The notes below the pieces were generated by a model. The model saw only the letters and a list, made by a program, of their open reading frames with translations. It had not been told where the DNA came from and did no database searches. This document shows positions 1-7,539 of a stretch of DNA of 15,767 bases, in pieces (positions within the stretch are counted from its first letter, which is position 1; every line of letters begins with the position of its first letter). Both the position numbers and the translations under genes were made by a program. Source of the stretch: an uncultured Ruminococcus sp. (GTDB lineage: Bacteria; Bacillota; Clostridia; Oscillospirales; Acutalibacteraceae); the NCBI GenBank assembly GCA_902802975.1, contig CADCOF010000286.1, positions 1-15,767 of the forward strand, read 5' to 3'.

Positions 1-49
1 ATGCCTCCGGCGGCAAGCCTTTTTGAAAAAAGGCTTGGCGAAAAACTTT
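1..49 (-). repeat. Hairpin repeat element, left copy
   Basis: An 11-bp perfect stem (CAAGCCTTTTT at 14-24 with AAAAAGGCTTG at 27-37) is followed by GGCGAAAAACTTT. Read on the minus strand this becomes AAAGTTTTTCGCC, then hairpin, then GCCGCCGGAGG. It has the same architecture as the element at 15681-15746 on the plus strand, which marks the two as members of one dispersed family placed in inverted orientation at the two ends of the operon. The left copy is cut by the window edge. It lacks a T-run directly after the stem, so it is not a classic intrinsic terminator for either strand, although a weak terminator role for the gene upstream cannot be excluded. Confidence 0.6.
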
Positions 50-177
50 GTGATGCTCTCTGTCTAACCTTAAGTTGATGACATTGGCGACAGAGGGGGA
101 GGAAAGAAATAATGATACAGTAAAGTAATAGTATAGCGATAGAAGTTTGATTAAATAATAATACAAATTAAATCTAT

Positions 178-220
178 TTGTACAAAATGACGAACAATTT
201 AAAATTTGCTCATTTATAGT
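178..220. repeat. 43-bp direct repeat, left copy
   Basis: Positions 178-220 match 15634-15676 at 38 of 43 positions with no gaps, in the same orientation. The shared parts include TTGTACAAAAT at the start and CTCATTTATAGT at the end. The copy lies about 50 bp before the purE promoter -35. Its function is unknown. It could be a dispersed intergenic element, a promoter or regulator-binding module, or a trace of a duplication that brackets the operon. Confidence 0.65.
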
Positions 221-250
221 AATAATGAAAAAAAGTGAATGAAAATAGCA

Positions 251-295
251 CGATCATCTGACTCGAAAACATTGACAAAAACGCAATGTGATGAT
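251..295. promoter_or_regulatory. Candidate operator dyads over the -35 and spacer
   Basis: ACATTG (269-274) and CAATGT (284-289) form an exact 6-bp inverted repeat with a 9-nt centre that straddles the -35 hexamer. Outside it, ATCATC (253-258) is mirrored by GATGAT (290-295). A repressor bound here would block RNA polymerase, as expected for a purine-controlled operon with no leader riboswitch. The dyad and its position are seen directly; the operator role and any PurR-like binder are inference. It does not match the Escherichia coli PurR operator or the Bacillus PurBox well. Confidence 0.4.
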
Positions 296-300
296 AAAAT
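272..300 (+). promoter_or_regulatory. Main operon promoter (sigma-A type, extended -10)
   Basis: A perfect -35 hexamer TTGACA (272-277) is followed by a 17-bp spacer and the -10 hexamer TAAAAT (295-300), which differs from TATAAT at one position. A TG dinucleotide at 292-293 gives an extended -10. Transcription should begin near 307, about 54 nt before the purE start codon. This is the only promoter of such quality that I see in the window, and it fits expression of the whole gene row as one unit. Confidence 0.8.
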
Positions 301-360
301 TATCGTGTAAGACGCACATTCAAAATCCTTTTTTCACAATATCGGAGGTTGATTACTATT

Positions 361-855
361 ATGAAAAAAGTTGCCGTTATCATGGGCAGCGACAGCGATT
401 TGCCTGTTGTTGATAAAGCCATGAAAACACTTGATGAGTATGGTGTGCCGTATGAGGTGCATGTATACTCTGCTCACAGAACACCGGTTCAGGCTAAGGA
501 GTTTGCCGAGAATGCACGCAGTGAGGGCTTTGGCGCGATCATCTGCGCTGCGGGTAAAGCAGCTCATCTTGCAGGTGCGATAGCAGCAAACACTACGCTG
601 CCTGTAATTGGTATCCCGGTAAAGTCCTCAACGCTTGATGGGCTTGACGCGCTGTTGTCTACCGTTCAGATGCCGTCGGGTATTCCCGTTGCGACTGTTG
701 CTATAGATGGAGCCGCCAACGCTGCACTTTTGGCAATCGAGATCCTCTCGGTGTCAGATGATTCTCTTGCACAAATGCTTTCAGAAGTTCGTGCAGAAAA
801 TGCCCGTACAGTTTTGGAAAAGGATAAGGCTATTGCAGAAAAATACAATAAGTAA
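361..855 (+). CDS. purE: N5-carboxyaminoimidazole ribonucleotide mutase (PurE, class I)
   Basis: The product is a 164-residue cytosolic enzyme that makes CAIR for the purine pathway, either by rearranging N5-CAIR (class I) or by carboxylating AIR directly. Residues 9-13 are the family GSDSD phosphate-binding turn. Residues 37-40 are SAHR, with H39 matching the catalytic histidine of class I enzymes; animal-type class II enzymes carry a different motif here. Residues 63-72 read AAGKAAHLAG, a variant of the usual glycine-rich GAGGAAHLPG loop. Length is normal for a single-domain PurE. The ATG at 361 is chosen because GGAGG (344-348) sits 12 nt before it; the in-frame TTG at 349 directly abuts that site. 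It is the first gene of the operon. A PurK partner, normally needed by class I PurE, is not in the window. Confidence 0.95.
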   Translation: MKKVAVIMGSDSDLPVVDKAMKTLDEYGVPYEVHVYSAHRTPVQAKEFAENARSEGFGAIICAAGKAAHLAGAIAANTTLPVIGIPVKSSTLDGLDALLSTVQMPSGIPVATVAIDGAANAALLAIEILSVSDDSLAQMLSEVRAENARTVLEKDKAIAEKYNK

Positions 856-868
856 TTACGCATTAAAG

Positions 869-882
869 CGGTGACAACACCG
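869..882 (+). other. Small stem-loop in the purE-purC gap
   Basis: CGGTG (869-873) and CACCG (878-882) form a 5-bp stem around an ACAA loop, in the 58-nt gap between purE and purC. No T-run follows, so it is not an intrinsic terminator. It could be an RNA-processing or stability element, or chance. Confidence 0.3.
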
Positions 883-913
883 TGTAATAAATTTAATATG
901 GAGGAAGATTATC

Positions 914-1624
914 ATGGAAAAGAAAGAGCAAATGTATGAAGGTAAAGCAAAGAAGGTTTACGCAACAGATGACGAGAACTACTGCATAGTATCCTACAAG
1001 GACGATGCCACAGCGAACAACGGTCTCAAAAAAGGTACAATCGTTGGCAAGGGCGTTATCAACAACAGAGTAACAAACCATCTTATGAGAATGCTTGAAA
1101 AAGAGGGTATCCCCACACATTATGTTGAGGAGCTTAACGACAGAGAGACAGTTGTGAAGAAGGTTACCATTGTTCCGCTGGAGGTTATTGTACGCAACAT
1201 CGTTGCAGGTTCACTCTCAAAGAGACTTGGTGTTGAAGAGGGCGTAAAGCTCGGCAGAACAGTTCTGGAGTATTGCTATAAAGATGACGATCTCGGCGAT
1301 CCTATGGTCAACGATTACCATATTCTGGCAATGGGATGGGCTACAGATGAGGAGCTTGCAACTATTGCCAAGTATGCTTTTAAGATCAACGAAATCCTTA
1401 CCGAGTACCTCAAAGAGGCAAATATCGAGCTTATCGATTTCAAGCTTGAATTCGGAAAAACTCCCGATGGAACCATTGTTCTTGCAGATGAGATTTCTCC
1501 CGATACATGCCGTTTCTGGGACAGCAAGACAAATGAAAAGCTTGACAAGGATCGTTTCCGCCGCGATATGGGCGGGGCAGAGGACGCTTACCGTGAGGTA
1601 ATGAAACGTCTGCTCGGAGAATAA
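914..1624 (+). CDS. purC: SAICAR synthetase (PurC)
   Basis: The enzyme joins CAIR and aspartate with ATP to give SAICAR, the step after PurE. The 236-residue length is typical of stand-alone bacterial PurC, without the PurE fusion seen in animals. Motifs appear in family order: YEGKAKKVY at residues 8-16 (nucleotide-binding N-lobe), a PLEVIVRN block from 88 with AGSLSKR ending at 104, LIDFKLEFG at 173-181, and [13 protein letters not shown] at 191-203, which contains acidic residues used for metal and ATP binding in the family. The ATG at 914 follows GGAGG (900-904) by 9 nt. It lies 58 nt after purE and 33 nt before purF, consistent with one operon. Confidence 0.97.
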   Translation: MEKKEQMYEGKAKKVYATDDENYCIVSYKDDATANNGLKKGTIVGKGVINNRVTNHLMRMLEKEGIPTHYVEELNDRETVVKKVTIVPLEVIVRNIVAGSLSKRLGVEEGVKLGRTVLEYCYKDDDLGDPMVNDYHILAMGWATDEELATIAKYAFKINEILTEYLKEANIELIDFKLEFGKTPDGTIVLADEISPDTCRFWDSKTNEKLDKDRFRRDMGGAEDAYREVMKRLLGE

Positions 1625-1657
1625 TCAATTTGACACTTAATTGTTGGGAGAATTTTT

Positions 1658-3124
1658 ATGATTGATAATTCCGGTAAGCTGCATGAGGAATGCGGTGTGT
1701 TTGCGGTGTTCAGTAATACTGTTACCGATGTTGCTTCTACAGTGTACTACGGACTTTTTGCCCTTCAGCACAGAGGGCAGGAGGGCTGTGGTATAGCTAT
1801 CAACAATGACGGCGTGATAAGCAGCTACAAGGATCTGGGGCTTGTAAATGACGTTTTTAGTATGGATGTTATGAATAAGCTCGGTCAGGGCAATATGGCG
1901 ATCGGTCATGTGAGATACGGTACTACAGGCAGCAATGACCGCAGTAATGTCCAGCCAATCGTTGTAAATCACGTGAAAGGCAGAATGGCACTCGCCCACA
2001 ACGGCAATCTTGTAAACGCAGTCGCACTTCGTGAAGAGTTGGAGTTAAACGGTTCGATTTTTCACACAACGAGCGACCTTGAAGTTATTTCTTATGTTAT
2101 TACAAAAGAAAGACTCAATTGCCCTTCAATCGAAGATGCAGTCAATAAAGCGATGAATCGTATTGACGGTGCATATTCACTCGTTGTTATGTCACCTTCA
2201 AAGCTTATCGCAGCGCGTGACCCCAGGGGTTTCCGTCCGTTGTGCTACGGACAAACCGAAGACGGGCGTTATATCGTTGCGTCGGAAACTTGCGCACTTG
2301 ACGCGGTGGGTGCAAAATTTATCAAGGATATTGAACCGGGCGAGATAGTTGTATTCTCGGCAGAAGGCATACGTTCGATTAAAGATCACTGCAACGAAAA
2401 GAAACAATCACTGTGTATTTTTGAGCATATTTATTTTGCAAGACCCGATTCGTTTGTTGATGGAAGAAGTGTTCACGCATCGAGAGTCAGAGCGGGTGAA
2501 CTGCTCGCAAAGGCACATCCGGTTGATGCCGATGTTGTTGTGGGTGTACCGGATTCCGGTTTGGATGCAGCTATTGGTTATGCTAAGGAGTCAGGTATTC
2601 CTTACGGAATAGGCTTCATAAAAAACAAATATATAGGAAGAACGTTTATCGCTCCCGGTCAGAAGTCAAGAGAAGACAGAGTGAAGATTAAGCTCAATCC
2701 CGTTGCGGAAGTTGTTGCGGGAAAAAGAGTGGTTATGGTTGACGACTCGATAGTAAGAGGTACGACCAGTGCGAGAATAGTTCGCCTTATTCGTGAGGCG
2801 GGTGCTACTGAGGTACATGTCCGCTCATCTGCACCGCCGTTTATCGCACCTTGCTATTACGGCGTAGACATCGATTCAAAGGATAAGTTGATAGCATGTA
2901 AGCACACAATTCCGGAAATCTGTGAGATAATCGGCGCAGATTCTTTGGGATATTTGGGCTATGAAGATGTAAAAAAGATTGCTGAGGGCGGACATTGCAA
3001 GGGCTTCTGTTACGCTTGCTTTGACGAACAGTATCCAACCATAGTTCCGAAGGAAAGAAAAAATATTTTTGAGCAGCCCATTCCGGAAGAAAAAAAATTA
3101 AAGAACAAAAAGGGTGATGAATAA
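1658..3124 (+). CDS. purF: Amidophosphoribosyltransferase (PurF, Fe-S and propeptide type)
   Basis: PurF makes phosphoribosylamine from PRPP and glutamine, the committed and feedback-controlled first step. The 488-residue protein has an N-terminal Ntn glutaminase domain and a C-terminal phosphoribosyltransferase domain. The nucleophile should be C12 in the EECGVF motif, after an 11-residue leader that would be removed autocatalytically, the same arrangement as Bacillus subtilis PurF. The PRPP-binding loop [11 protein letters not shown] spans about 361-371. Cysteines 253, 399, 451 and 454 (the last two as CYAC) sit where the Bacillus enzyme binds its [4Fe-4S] cluster. The ATG at 1658 has GGGAG at 1646-1650. 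The stop overlaps the purM start by 1 nt (TAATG), suggesting translational coupling. An oxygen-labile cluster fits an anaerobe. Confidence 0.97.
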   Translation: MIDNSGKLHEECGVFAVFSNTVTDVASTVYYGLFALQHRGQEGCGIAINNDGVISSYKDLGLVNDVFSMDVMNKLGQGNMAIGHVRYGTTGSNDRSNVQPIVVNHVKGRMALAHNGNLVNAVALREELELNGSIFHTTSDLEVISYVITKERLNCPSIEDAVNKAMNRIDGAYSLVVMSPSKLIAARDPRGFRPLCYGQTEDGRYIVASETCALDAVGAKFIKDIEPGEIVVFSAEGIRSIKDHCNEKKQSLCIFEHIYFARPDSFVDGRSVHASRVRAGELLAKAHPVDADVVVGVPDSGLDAAIGYAKESGIPYGIGFIKNKYIGRTFIAPGQKSREDRVKIKLNPVAEVVAGKRVVMVDDSIVRGTTSARIVRLIREAGATEVHVRSSAPPFIAPCYYGVDIDSKDKLIACKHTIPEICEIIGADSLGYLGYEDVKKIAEGGHCKGFCYACFDEQYPTIVPKERKNIFEQPIPEEKKLKNKKGDE

Positions 3125-4176
3125 TGAACAGCAGCAGCGAAAGCTACAAATCAGCAGGTGTTGATATAACAGCCGGTTACAGAGCTGTAGAGCTTATGAA
3201 GAGTCACATTGCACGTACAATGACGCCCGGTGTTGTATCTGATATCGGCGGATTCGGAGGCCTTTTTGAACTTGATCTTGAGGGAATAAAAAAGCCCGTT
3301 TTGGTATCGGGCACCGACGGTGTGGGCACAAAGCTTAAGATCGCTTTTTTAATGGATAAGCATTCTACTGTTGGTATAGACTGCGTTGCAATGTGTGTAA
3401 ATGACATCATTTGCTGTGGGGCTAAGCCACAGTTCTTCCTTGATTACATAGCATGCGGAAAGAATATTCCCGAACGCATTGAAGCTATCGTAGAGGGTAT
3501 TGCAGAGGGCTGCGTGCAGTCGGGCTGCGCGCTTATCGGCGGTGAGACTGCCGAAATGCCGGGATTTTATCCGGAGAATGAATACGATCTCGCAGGCTTT
3601 TCTGTTGGCGTTGTAGATAAGGCTAAGATACTTGACAAAACTACTGTAAAAGAAGGCGACGCTATAATCGCTCTTGCGTCAAGCGGTGTTCATTCAAACG
3701 GTTTTTCGCTTGTCAGAAAGGTTTTCGGAATTGGCGAGGATATAGCTCACGATATGGATTTGCTGACTCCGTGCAGCAACCTTGATGGACATTCTGTTGC
3801 AGAAACACTGCTTACTCCTACAAAGATTTATGTTAAGCCTATGCTTGCGCTTTTTGAAGAAGTAAAGGTAAAGAGCGTATCTCATATCACCGGCGGCGGA
3901 TTTTATGAGAATATTCCGAGAAGTCTGCCCGAAGGACTTACCGCAAAAATAGATAAGTCGGCTTTGAAGATTCTTCCGATTTTCGATCTCATCATGAGTG
4001 TTGGAAATATTCCCGAGAGAGATATGTTCAACACATTTAATATGGGCGTTGGAATGAGCGTTATTGTTGATAAGGCGGACGCACAGAAGGCTGTGGATAT
4101 CCTTCGCGAAAACGGTGAGGACGCATACGTAATGGGCGAGGTTATCTCCGGCAGCCAAGGAGTTGTTATAGAATGA
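3124..4176 (+). CDS. purM: AIR synthetase (PurM, phosphoribosylformylglycinamidine cyclo-ligase)
   Basis: PurM closes the imidazole ring, converting FGAM to AIR with ATP, and supplies the PurE substrate. The 350-residue length is typical. Family signatures are [10 protein letters not shown] at residues 63-72, a conserved block from about 88 to 113 (VAMCVNDI and [16 protein letters not shown]), and [16 protein letters not shown] at 134-149. It belongs to the PurM/PurL ATP-binding superfamily, so it is related to the synthetase half of the PurL encoded further along. The ATG at 3124 overlaps the purF stop by 1 nt, with AGGG at 3111-3114 as a modest ribosome binding site. The end overlaps purN by 4 nt. 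The few extra residues before the conserved start region are unremarkable. Confidence 0.97.
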   Translation: MNSSSESYKSAGVDITAGYRAVELMKSHIARTMTPGVVSDIGGFGGLFELDLEGIKKPVLVSGTDGVGTKLKIAFLMDKHSTVGIDCVAMCVNDIICCGAKPQFFLDYIACGKNIPERIEAIVEGIAEGCVQSGCALIGGETAEMPGFYPENEYDLAGFSVGVVDKAKILDKTTVKEGDAIIALASSGVHSNGFSLVRKVFGIGEDIAHDMDLLTPCSNLDGHSVAETLLTPTKIYVKPMLALFEEVKVKSVSHITGGGFYENIPRSLPEGLTAKIDKSALKILPIFDLIMSVGNIPERDMFNTFNMGVGMSVIVDKADAQKAVDILRENGEDAYVMGEVISGSQGVVIE

Positions 4177-4790
4177 GCGAGGGCAAGATAAATATTGCCG
4201 TGTTTGTATCGGGAGGCGGTACAAATCTGCAGGCTCTTATCGATAAACAAAAAAGCGGAGTGATCTCAAGCGGTAAGATCAAGCTTGTTATTTCAAGCCG
4301 TGAAGACGCTTATGCGATTAAGCGCGCAAAAAAAGCCGGTATTCCGTGTGAGGTCGTATCAAAGAGGGAATGCGGCAGTCAACAGGAATTCGAAAAAAGG
4401 ATATTATCACTTTTGAAAGAGTATAATATTGAGTTGATTGTACTTGCCGGCTTTATGTCGATACTCAGTGAGAACTTTACCGCAAAGTATCCGAAAAGAA
4501 TAGTTAACGTTCATCCGTCGCTGATTCCGTCGTTCTGCGGAAAAGGTTACTTCGGACTTCATGTTCACGAAGCCGCGCTTGCCTACGGTGTAAAGGTGAC
4601 CGGTGCAACGGTGCATTATGTTAATGAGATACCCGACGGCGGTGAAATCATTATGCAAAAGGCTGTTGAAGTATGTGACGGAGATACGCCCGAAACGCTG
4701 CAAAAGCGAGTTATGGTCAATGCAGAGTGGATCATACTTCCGCAGTCTGTTGAAAAGGTGTCCGCACTTCTTTTGAAGGAAAAGTCGTAA
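4173..4790 (+). CDS. purN: Phosphoribosylglycinamide formyltransferase (PurN)
   Basis: PurN transfers a formyl group from 10-formyl-tetrahydrofolate to GAR, giving FGAR. The 205-residue protein is a single formyltransferase domain with the N-terminal [10 protein letters not shown] phosphate-binding loop (residues 11-20). The catalytic trio of the family is present: N112 and H114 in NVHPSLIP, and D155 in PDGGEI. After the HPSLIP motif it carries [17 protein letters not shown], a form seen in clostridial PurN. The ATG overlaps the purM stop in an ATGA junction, and AAGGAG (4157-4162) inside the end of purM serves as its ribosome binding site. The formate-dependent alternative PurT is not present, so this step relies on folate charged by the Fhs encoded at the end of the operon. 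Confidence 0.97.
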   Translation: MSEGKINIAVFVSGGGTNLQALIDKQKSGVISSGKIKLVISSREDAYAIKRAKKAGIPCEVVSKRECGSQQEFEKRILSLLKEYNIELIVLAGFMSILSENFTAKYPKRIVNVHPSLIPSFCGKGYFGLHVHEAALAYGVKVTGATVHYVNEIPDGGEIIMQKAVEVCDGDTPETLQKRVMVNAEWIILPQSVEKVSALLLKEKS

Positions 4791-4803
4791 AGGAGATATT
4801 TCT

Positions 4804-5520
4804 ATGAATGTATATCAAACCGAAAATATCGGCAGTCGTATAAAAGGAAATCCGTATGTCGGAAGAGGTATTGTTGTCGGCAAGACAAGTGACGGAAAAA
4901 AAGCTGCAGTTGCGTATTTTATTATGGGACGCAGTGATAACAGCCGAAACAGAATATTTGTTGAAAACGGCGACGAAGTGATTATTCACCCGTATGACGC
5001 AAGCAAAGTTGAGGATCCGTCGCTTATCATTTATTCGCCTATCAGAAAGATCGACAATAAGCTTATTGCTACAAATGGTGATCAGACCGACACGATTTAC
5101 GATTTTGTAAATGACGGAAAGAGCTTTGAGGACGCGCTGGAAACAAGAGAGTTTGAACCGGACGGTCCTAACTGGACGCCAAGAATAAGTGCTATGCTTA
5201 CATTCGGCGAAAAGCTGACTTATAAGATGAGCATACTCAAAAGTGCCGACGAGCAGGGCAGCGAGTGCAGCAGATTCACATTCAGCTACACAGCACTTTC
5301 CGGAGTAGGGCATTTTATTCACACATATGTGACAGACGGAAATCCTATTCCTACATTCATGGGGGAACCGGAGCGTGTAAATATTCCCAACGACATAGAC
5401 GAGTTTACAAACGATATTTGGGATAATCTTGATACAAACAACAAGATCGCTCTTTACGTTAGATACGTTGACCTTGAAACAGGTGAAAATACAAACCGTA
5501 TGATCAATAAATTTAGCTGA
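4804..5520 (+). CDS. purO: IMP cyclohydrolase, PurO type
   Basis: This 238-residue protein should catalyse the last step, ring closure of FAICAR to IMP. It resembles the archaeal PurO family (IMP_cyclohyd, as in Methanothermobacter) and not the MGS-like N-terminal half of bacterial PurH. Supporting stretches are GNPYVGRGIVVGKTSDGK at residues 15-32, MGRSDNSRNRIF at 41-52, and NGDQTDTIYDFV from 91 followed by an acidic segment and PRISAML at about 126-132. No cyclohydrolase domain is attached to the formyltransferase encoded at 7540, so the pathway needs a separate enzyme, and this gene fills the gap. AAGGAG (4790-4795) lies 8 nt before the ATG, and the gene starts 13 nt after purN. The family call rests on recalled patterns, not a search. 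Confidence 0.88.
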   Translation: MNVYQTENIGSRIKGNPYVGRGIVVGKTSDGKKAAVAYFIMGRSDNSRNRIFVENGDEVIIHPYDASKVEDPSLIIYSPIRKIDNKLIATNGDQTDTIYDFVNDGKSFEDALETREFEPDGPNWTPRISAMLTFGEKLTYKMSILKSADEQGSECSRFTFSYTALSGVGHFIHTYVTDGNPIPTFMGEPERVNIPNDIDEFTNDIWDNLDTNNKIALYVRYVDLETGENTNRMINKFS

Positions 5521-5541
5521 AAGTGAAAGGATTTGCAAATT

Positions 5542-6996
5542 ATGGCATCACAGAAGGAGCGTTATATATCGCCGTTTTCAACTCGCTATGCAAGTGAGGA
5601 AATGCAGTATATTTTCTCCGAGCAGTTTAAGTTTACAACATGGCACAAGCTGTGGATTGCACTTGCAAAAGCAGAGAAGGCTGCGGGGCTTAATATAGAC
5701 GGCAAGCCGGTTATCAGTGACGAGCAGATAGCGGAGCTTGAAAAGTTCAAAGATATCGTAGATTACGAAACAGCCGAGGCGAGAGAAAAGGTAGTTCGTC
5801 ACGATGTTATGTCGCATGTTTATGCATACGGAAAGCAGTGCCCGAATGCCGAGGCTATAATACATTTGGGCGCAACCTCATGTTATGTGGGTGACAATAC
5901 CGATGTGATTATTTTGAAGGAAGCGTCAAAGCTTGTTCTTAAAAAATGCGCACAGGTAGTGAAGAATCTTTCGGAGTTTTCCGAAAAATATAAATCGCTG
6001 CCATGCCTTGCCTATACTCATTTGCAGCCGGCGCAGCTCACTACAGTGGGAAAACGTGCAACTCTTTGGATGTATGAGCTTATTTCGGATATCGAAAATC
6101 TTGAATATCAGCTTTCAAACCTTAAGCTGCTCGGCTCTAAGGGTACAACCGGTACGCAGGCAAGCTTTATGGAGCTTTTCGGAGGCGATGAGTCCAAGGT
6201 AAAGCTTGTTGAAGAACTAATTGCAAAGGATATGGGTTTTGAGAGAACAGTTGCTGTATCCGGTCAGACATACTCGAGAAAAACAGACGCATATTTTCTT
6301 GCAGCACTTTCCGGAATTGCTCAGAGTGCTTACAAGTTTTCAAACGATCTTCGCATTCTGCAGTCGTTTGAAGAGATGGAGGAGCCTTTCGAAAAAAATC
6401 AGATCGGCTCGTCCGCTATGCCATACAAGCGTAACCCGATGAGAAGTGAGAGAATTTCTTCACTCGCAAGATATGTGATCGTAGATTCACTTAACCCCGG
6501 TCTGACTGCCGGTACTCAGTGGTTTGAGAGAACGCTTGACGACAGCGCAAACAAAAGAATATCTGTTGCCGAGGCGTTCCTTGCAGTTGATTCGATTCTG
6601 AATATATATATTAATATTACGTCCGATCTCGTTGTTAATGATAAGGTTGTAACACGCAGAGTTATGGAGAAACTGCCGTTTATGGCAACTGAAAACATCA
6701 TGATGAAGGCTGTAAAGAACGGCGGCAATCGCCAGGAACTGCATGAACTTCTTCGTCAGCACAGTCATGCAGCAGCTGCAAGAGTTAAGCGTGAGGACGG
6801 AGTAAACGATCTCGTGGATAGAATCGCCGATGATCCCGCATTCCCTGTTACAAAGGAGGAGATCATAAACGAGCTTGACCCGAGTCTCTATATAGGCAGA
6901 TGCGTATCGCAGGTAAACGAGTTCATCGAGAATGAGGTAAGCCCCGTATTGTCGAGACTTTATGAGGGCGAGATCACTTCCGAGCTTAAGGTGTGA
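5542..6996 (+). CDS. purB: Adenylosuccinate lyase (PurB), eukaryote-like form
   Basis: PurB removes fumarate from SAICAR to give AICAR and from adenylosuccinate to give AMP, so it acts in both the IMP pathway and the AMP branch. The 484-residue chain is as long as the animal enzyme and longer than the roughly 430-residue Bacillus form. Fumarase/aspartase superfamily motifs are clear: RHDVMSHV (86-93), HLGATSCYVGDNTD (108-121), YTHLQPAQLTTVGKR with H160, GTTGTQASF (201-209), and the signature GSSAMPYKRNPMRSER (289-304) holding the catalytic serine loop. These blocks match human ADSL from memory almost residue for residue. The ATG at 5542 is preferred: AAAGG (5526-5530) is 11 nt upstream, whereas the in-frame TTG at 5533 is only 2 nt from it. 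Confidence 0.96.
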   Translation: MASQKERYISPFSTRYASEEMQYIFSEQFKFTTWHKLWIALAKAEKAAGLNIDGKPVISDEQIAELEKFKDIVDYETAEAREKVVRHDVMSHVYAYGKQCPNAEAIIHLGATSCYVGDNTDVIILKEASKLVLKKCAQVVKNLSEFSEKYKSLPCLAYTHLQPAQLTTVGKRATLWMYELISDIENLEYQLSNLKLLGSKGTTGTQASFMELFGGDESKVKLVEELIAKDMGFERTVAVSGQTYSRKTDAYFLAALSGIAQSAYKFSNDLRILQSFEEMEEPFEKNQIGSSAMPYKRNPMRSERISSLARYVIVDSLNPGLTAGTQWFERTLDDSANKRISVAEAFLAVDSILNIYINITSDLVVNDKVVTRRVMEKLPFMATENIMMKAVKNGGNRQELHELLRQHSHAAAARVKREDGVNDLVDRIADDPAFPVTKEEIINELDPSLYIGRCVSQVNEFIENEVSPVLSRLYEGEITSELKV

Positions 6997-7000
6997 TCTT

Positions 7001-7522
7001 ATGAGAGAGCTTGAGACAGAAAGACTTCGTCTGCGATATATCAATGAGGACGATGCCGAAGCGATTTTTTACGGATGGGCAAGCGACCCCGAGGTTTCAA
7101 AGTATGTTACATGGAATGCTCATACAAATATTAATGAAACAAAATATGTCTTGGACATCTGGATAAAAGAATATGATGATCCCGGCACTTACAGATGGGG
7201 GATCGAACGTAAAGAAGACAAAGCCCTCATGGGCATGATAGATGTTGTGGAACAAGACAATGGCGCTCCCGTTATCGGTTATTGCAGCGCAAAGAAGTAT
7301 TGGGGAAACGGTTACATGACTGAAGCGTTAAAGGCAGTCATGGAGGAGCTTTTCAGCGACGGAATAAACACCATAAAAATATCCGCCGTTGATGAAAACA
7401 TTGGCAGCAACAGAGTAATACAAAAATGCGGTTTTTGTTTTGTTGATAAAGAAAAAAGACCGTTGTCGGAAATGAAACCCGATACAATAGTAACCATTAA
7501 TAATTATCGTTTCGACAGATAA
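7001..7522 (+). CDS. GNAT-family N-acetyltransferase, RimJ/RimL-like
   Basis: A 173-residue single-domain acetyltransferase of the Acetyltransf_3 (RimJ/RimL) type. It opens with ETERLRLRYINEDDAEAIF (residues 5-23), typical of the subgroup. YWGNGYMTEAL at 100-110 is the acetyl-CoA pyrophosphate-binding motif A, and N137 with RV and KCGF up to 145 forms the motif B end. The substrate cannot be told from sequence; relatives acetylate ribosomal protein N-termini, small molecules or antibiotics. The ATG at 7001 is preferred over the in-frame upstream ATG at 6962, which lies inside purB and has no ribosome binding site; AAGG at 6988-6991 precedes 7001. It starts 4 nt after purB and ends 17 nt before the AICAR formyltransferase gene, so it is cotranscribed with purine genes, yet no purine-pathway step needs it. 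Confidence 0.88.
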   Translation: MRELETERLRLRYINEDDAEAIFYGWASDPEVSKYVTWNAHTNINETKYVLDIWIKEYDDPGTYRWGIERKEDKALMGMIDVVEQDNGAPVIGYCSAKKYWGNGYMTEALKAVMEELFSDGINTIKISAVDENIGSNRVIQKCGFCFVDKEKRPLSEMKPDTIVTINNYRFDR

Positions 7523-7539
7523 ATGGAAAGGACTTTTTC

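Larger units (their letters stand above)
1..360. other. Non-coding leader region upstream of purE
   Basis: No convincing gene lies here on either strand; the longest open stretches are short and have no usable ribosome binding site. The region holds, in order, a hairpin repeat (14-37), an imperfect inverted repeat CTCTGTC/GACAGAG near 58-95, an AT-rich tract (about 105-180), one copy of a 43-bp repeat also found after fhs (178-220), and the operon promoter (272-300). The transcript predicted from that promoter starts near 307, which leaves a leader of only about 54 nt. That is too short for a purine riboswitch, and I see no purine-aptamer core in it. Confidence 0.75.

Noticed and set aside
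349..360. TTG start for PurE at 349
   Set aside because: It directly abuts the GGAGG site with no spacer and adds MITI before the family-like MKKVAVIMGSDSD; the ATG at 361 is better.
300..360. Purine riboswitch in the purE leader
   Set aside because: The leader from the predicted start is about 54 nt and lacks the conserved three-way-junction core; the upstream 300 nt show none either.
4732..5538. A 268-codon open frame on the minus strand opposite the PurO-type gene
   Set aside because: It mirrors a well-supported plus-strand gene, has no recognisable domain and no ribosome binding site; it is best explained as codon-bias shadow. The same holds for the minus-strand frames at 3694-4224, 6487-7044, 8696-9328, 11541-12035, 12936-13508 and 13192-13827.
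6962..7000. Longer acetyltransferase starting at ATG 6962
   Set aside because: This start lies within purB, has no ribosome binding site, and adds 13 residues before the family-like N-terminus; ATG 7001 is preferred.
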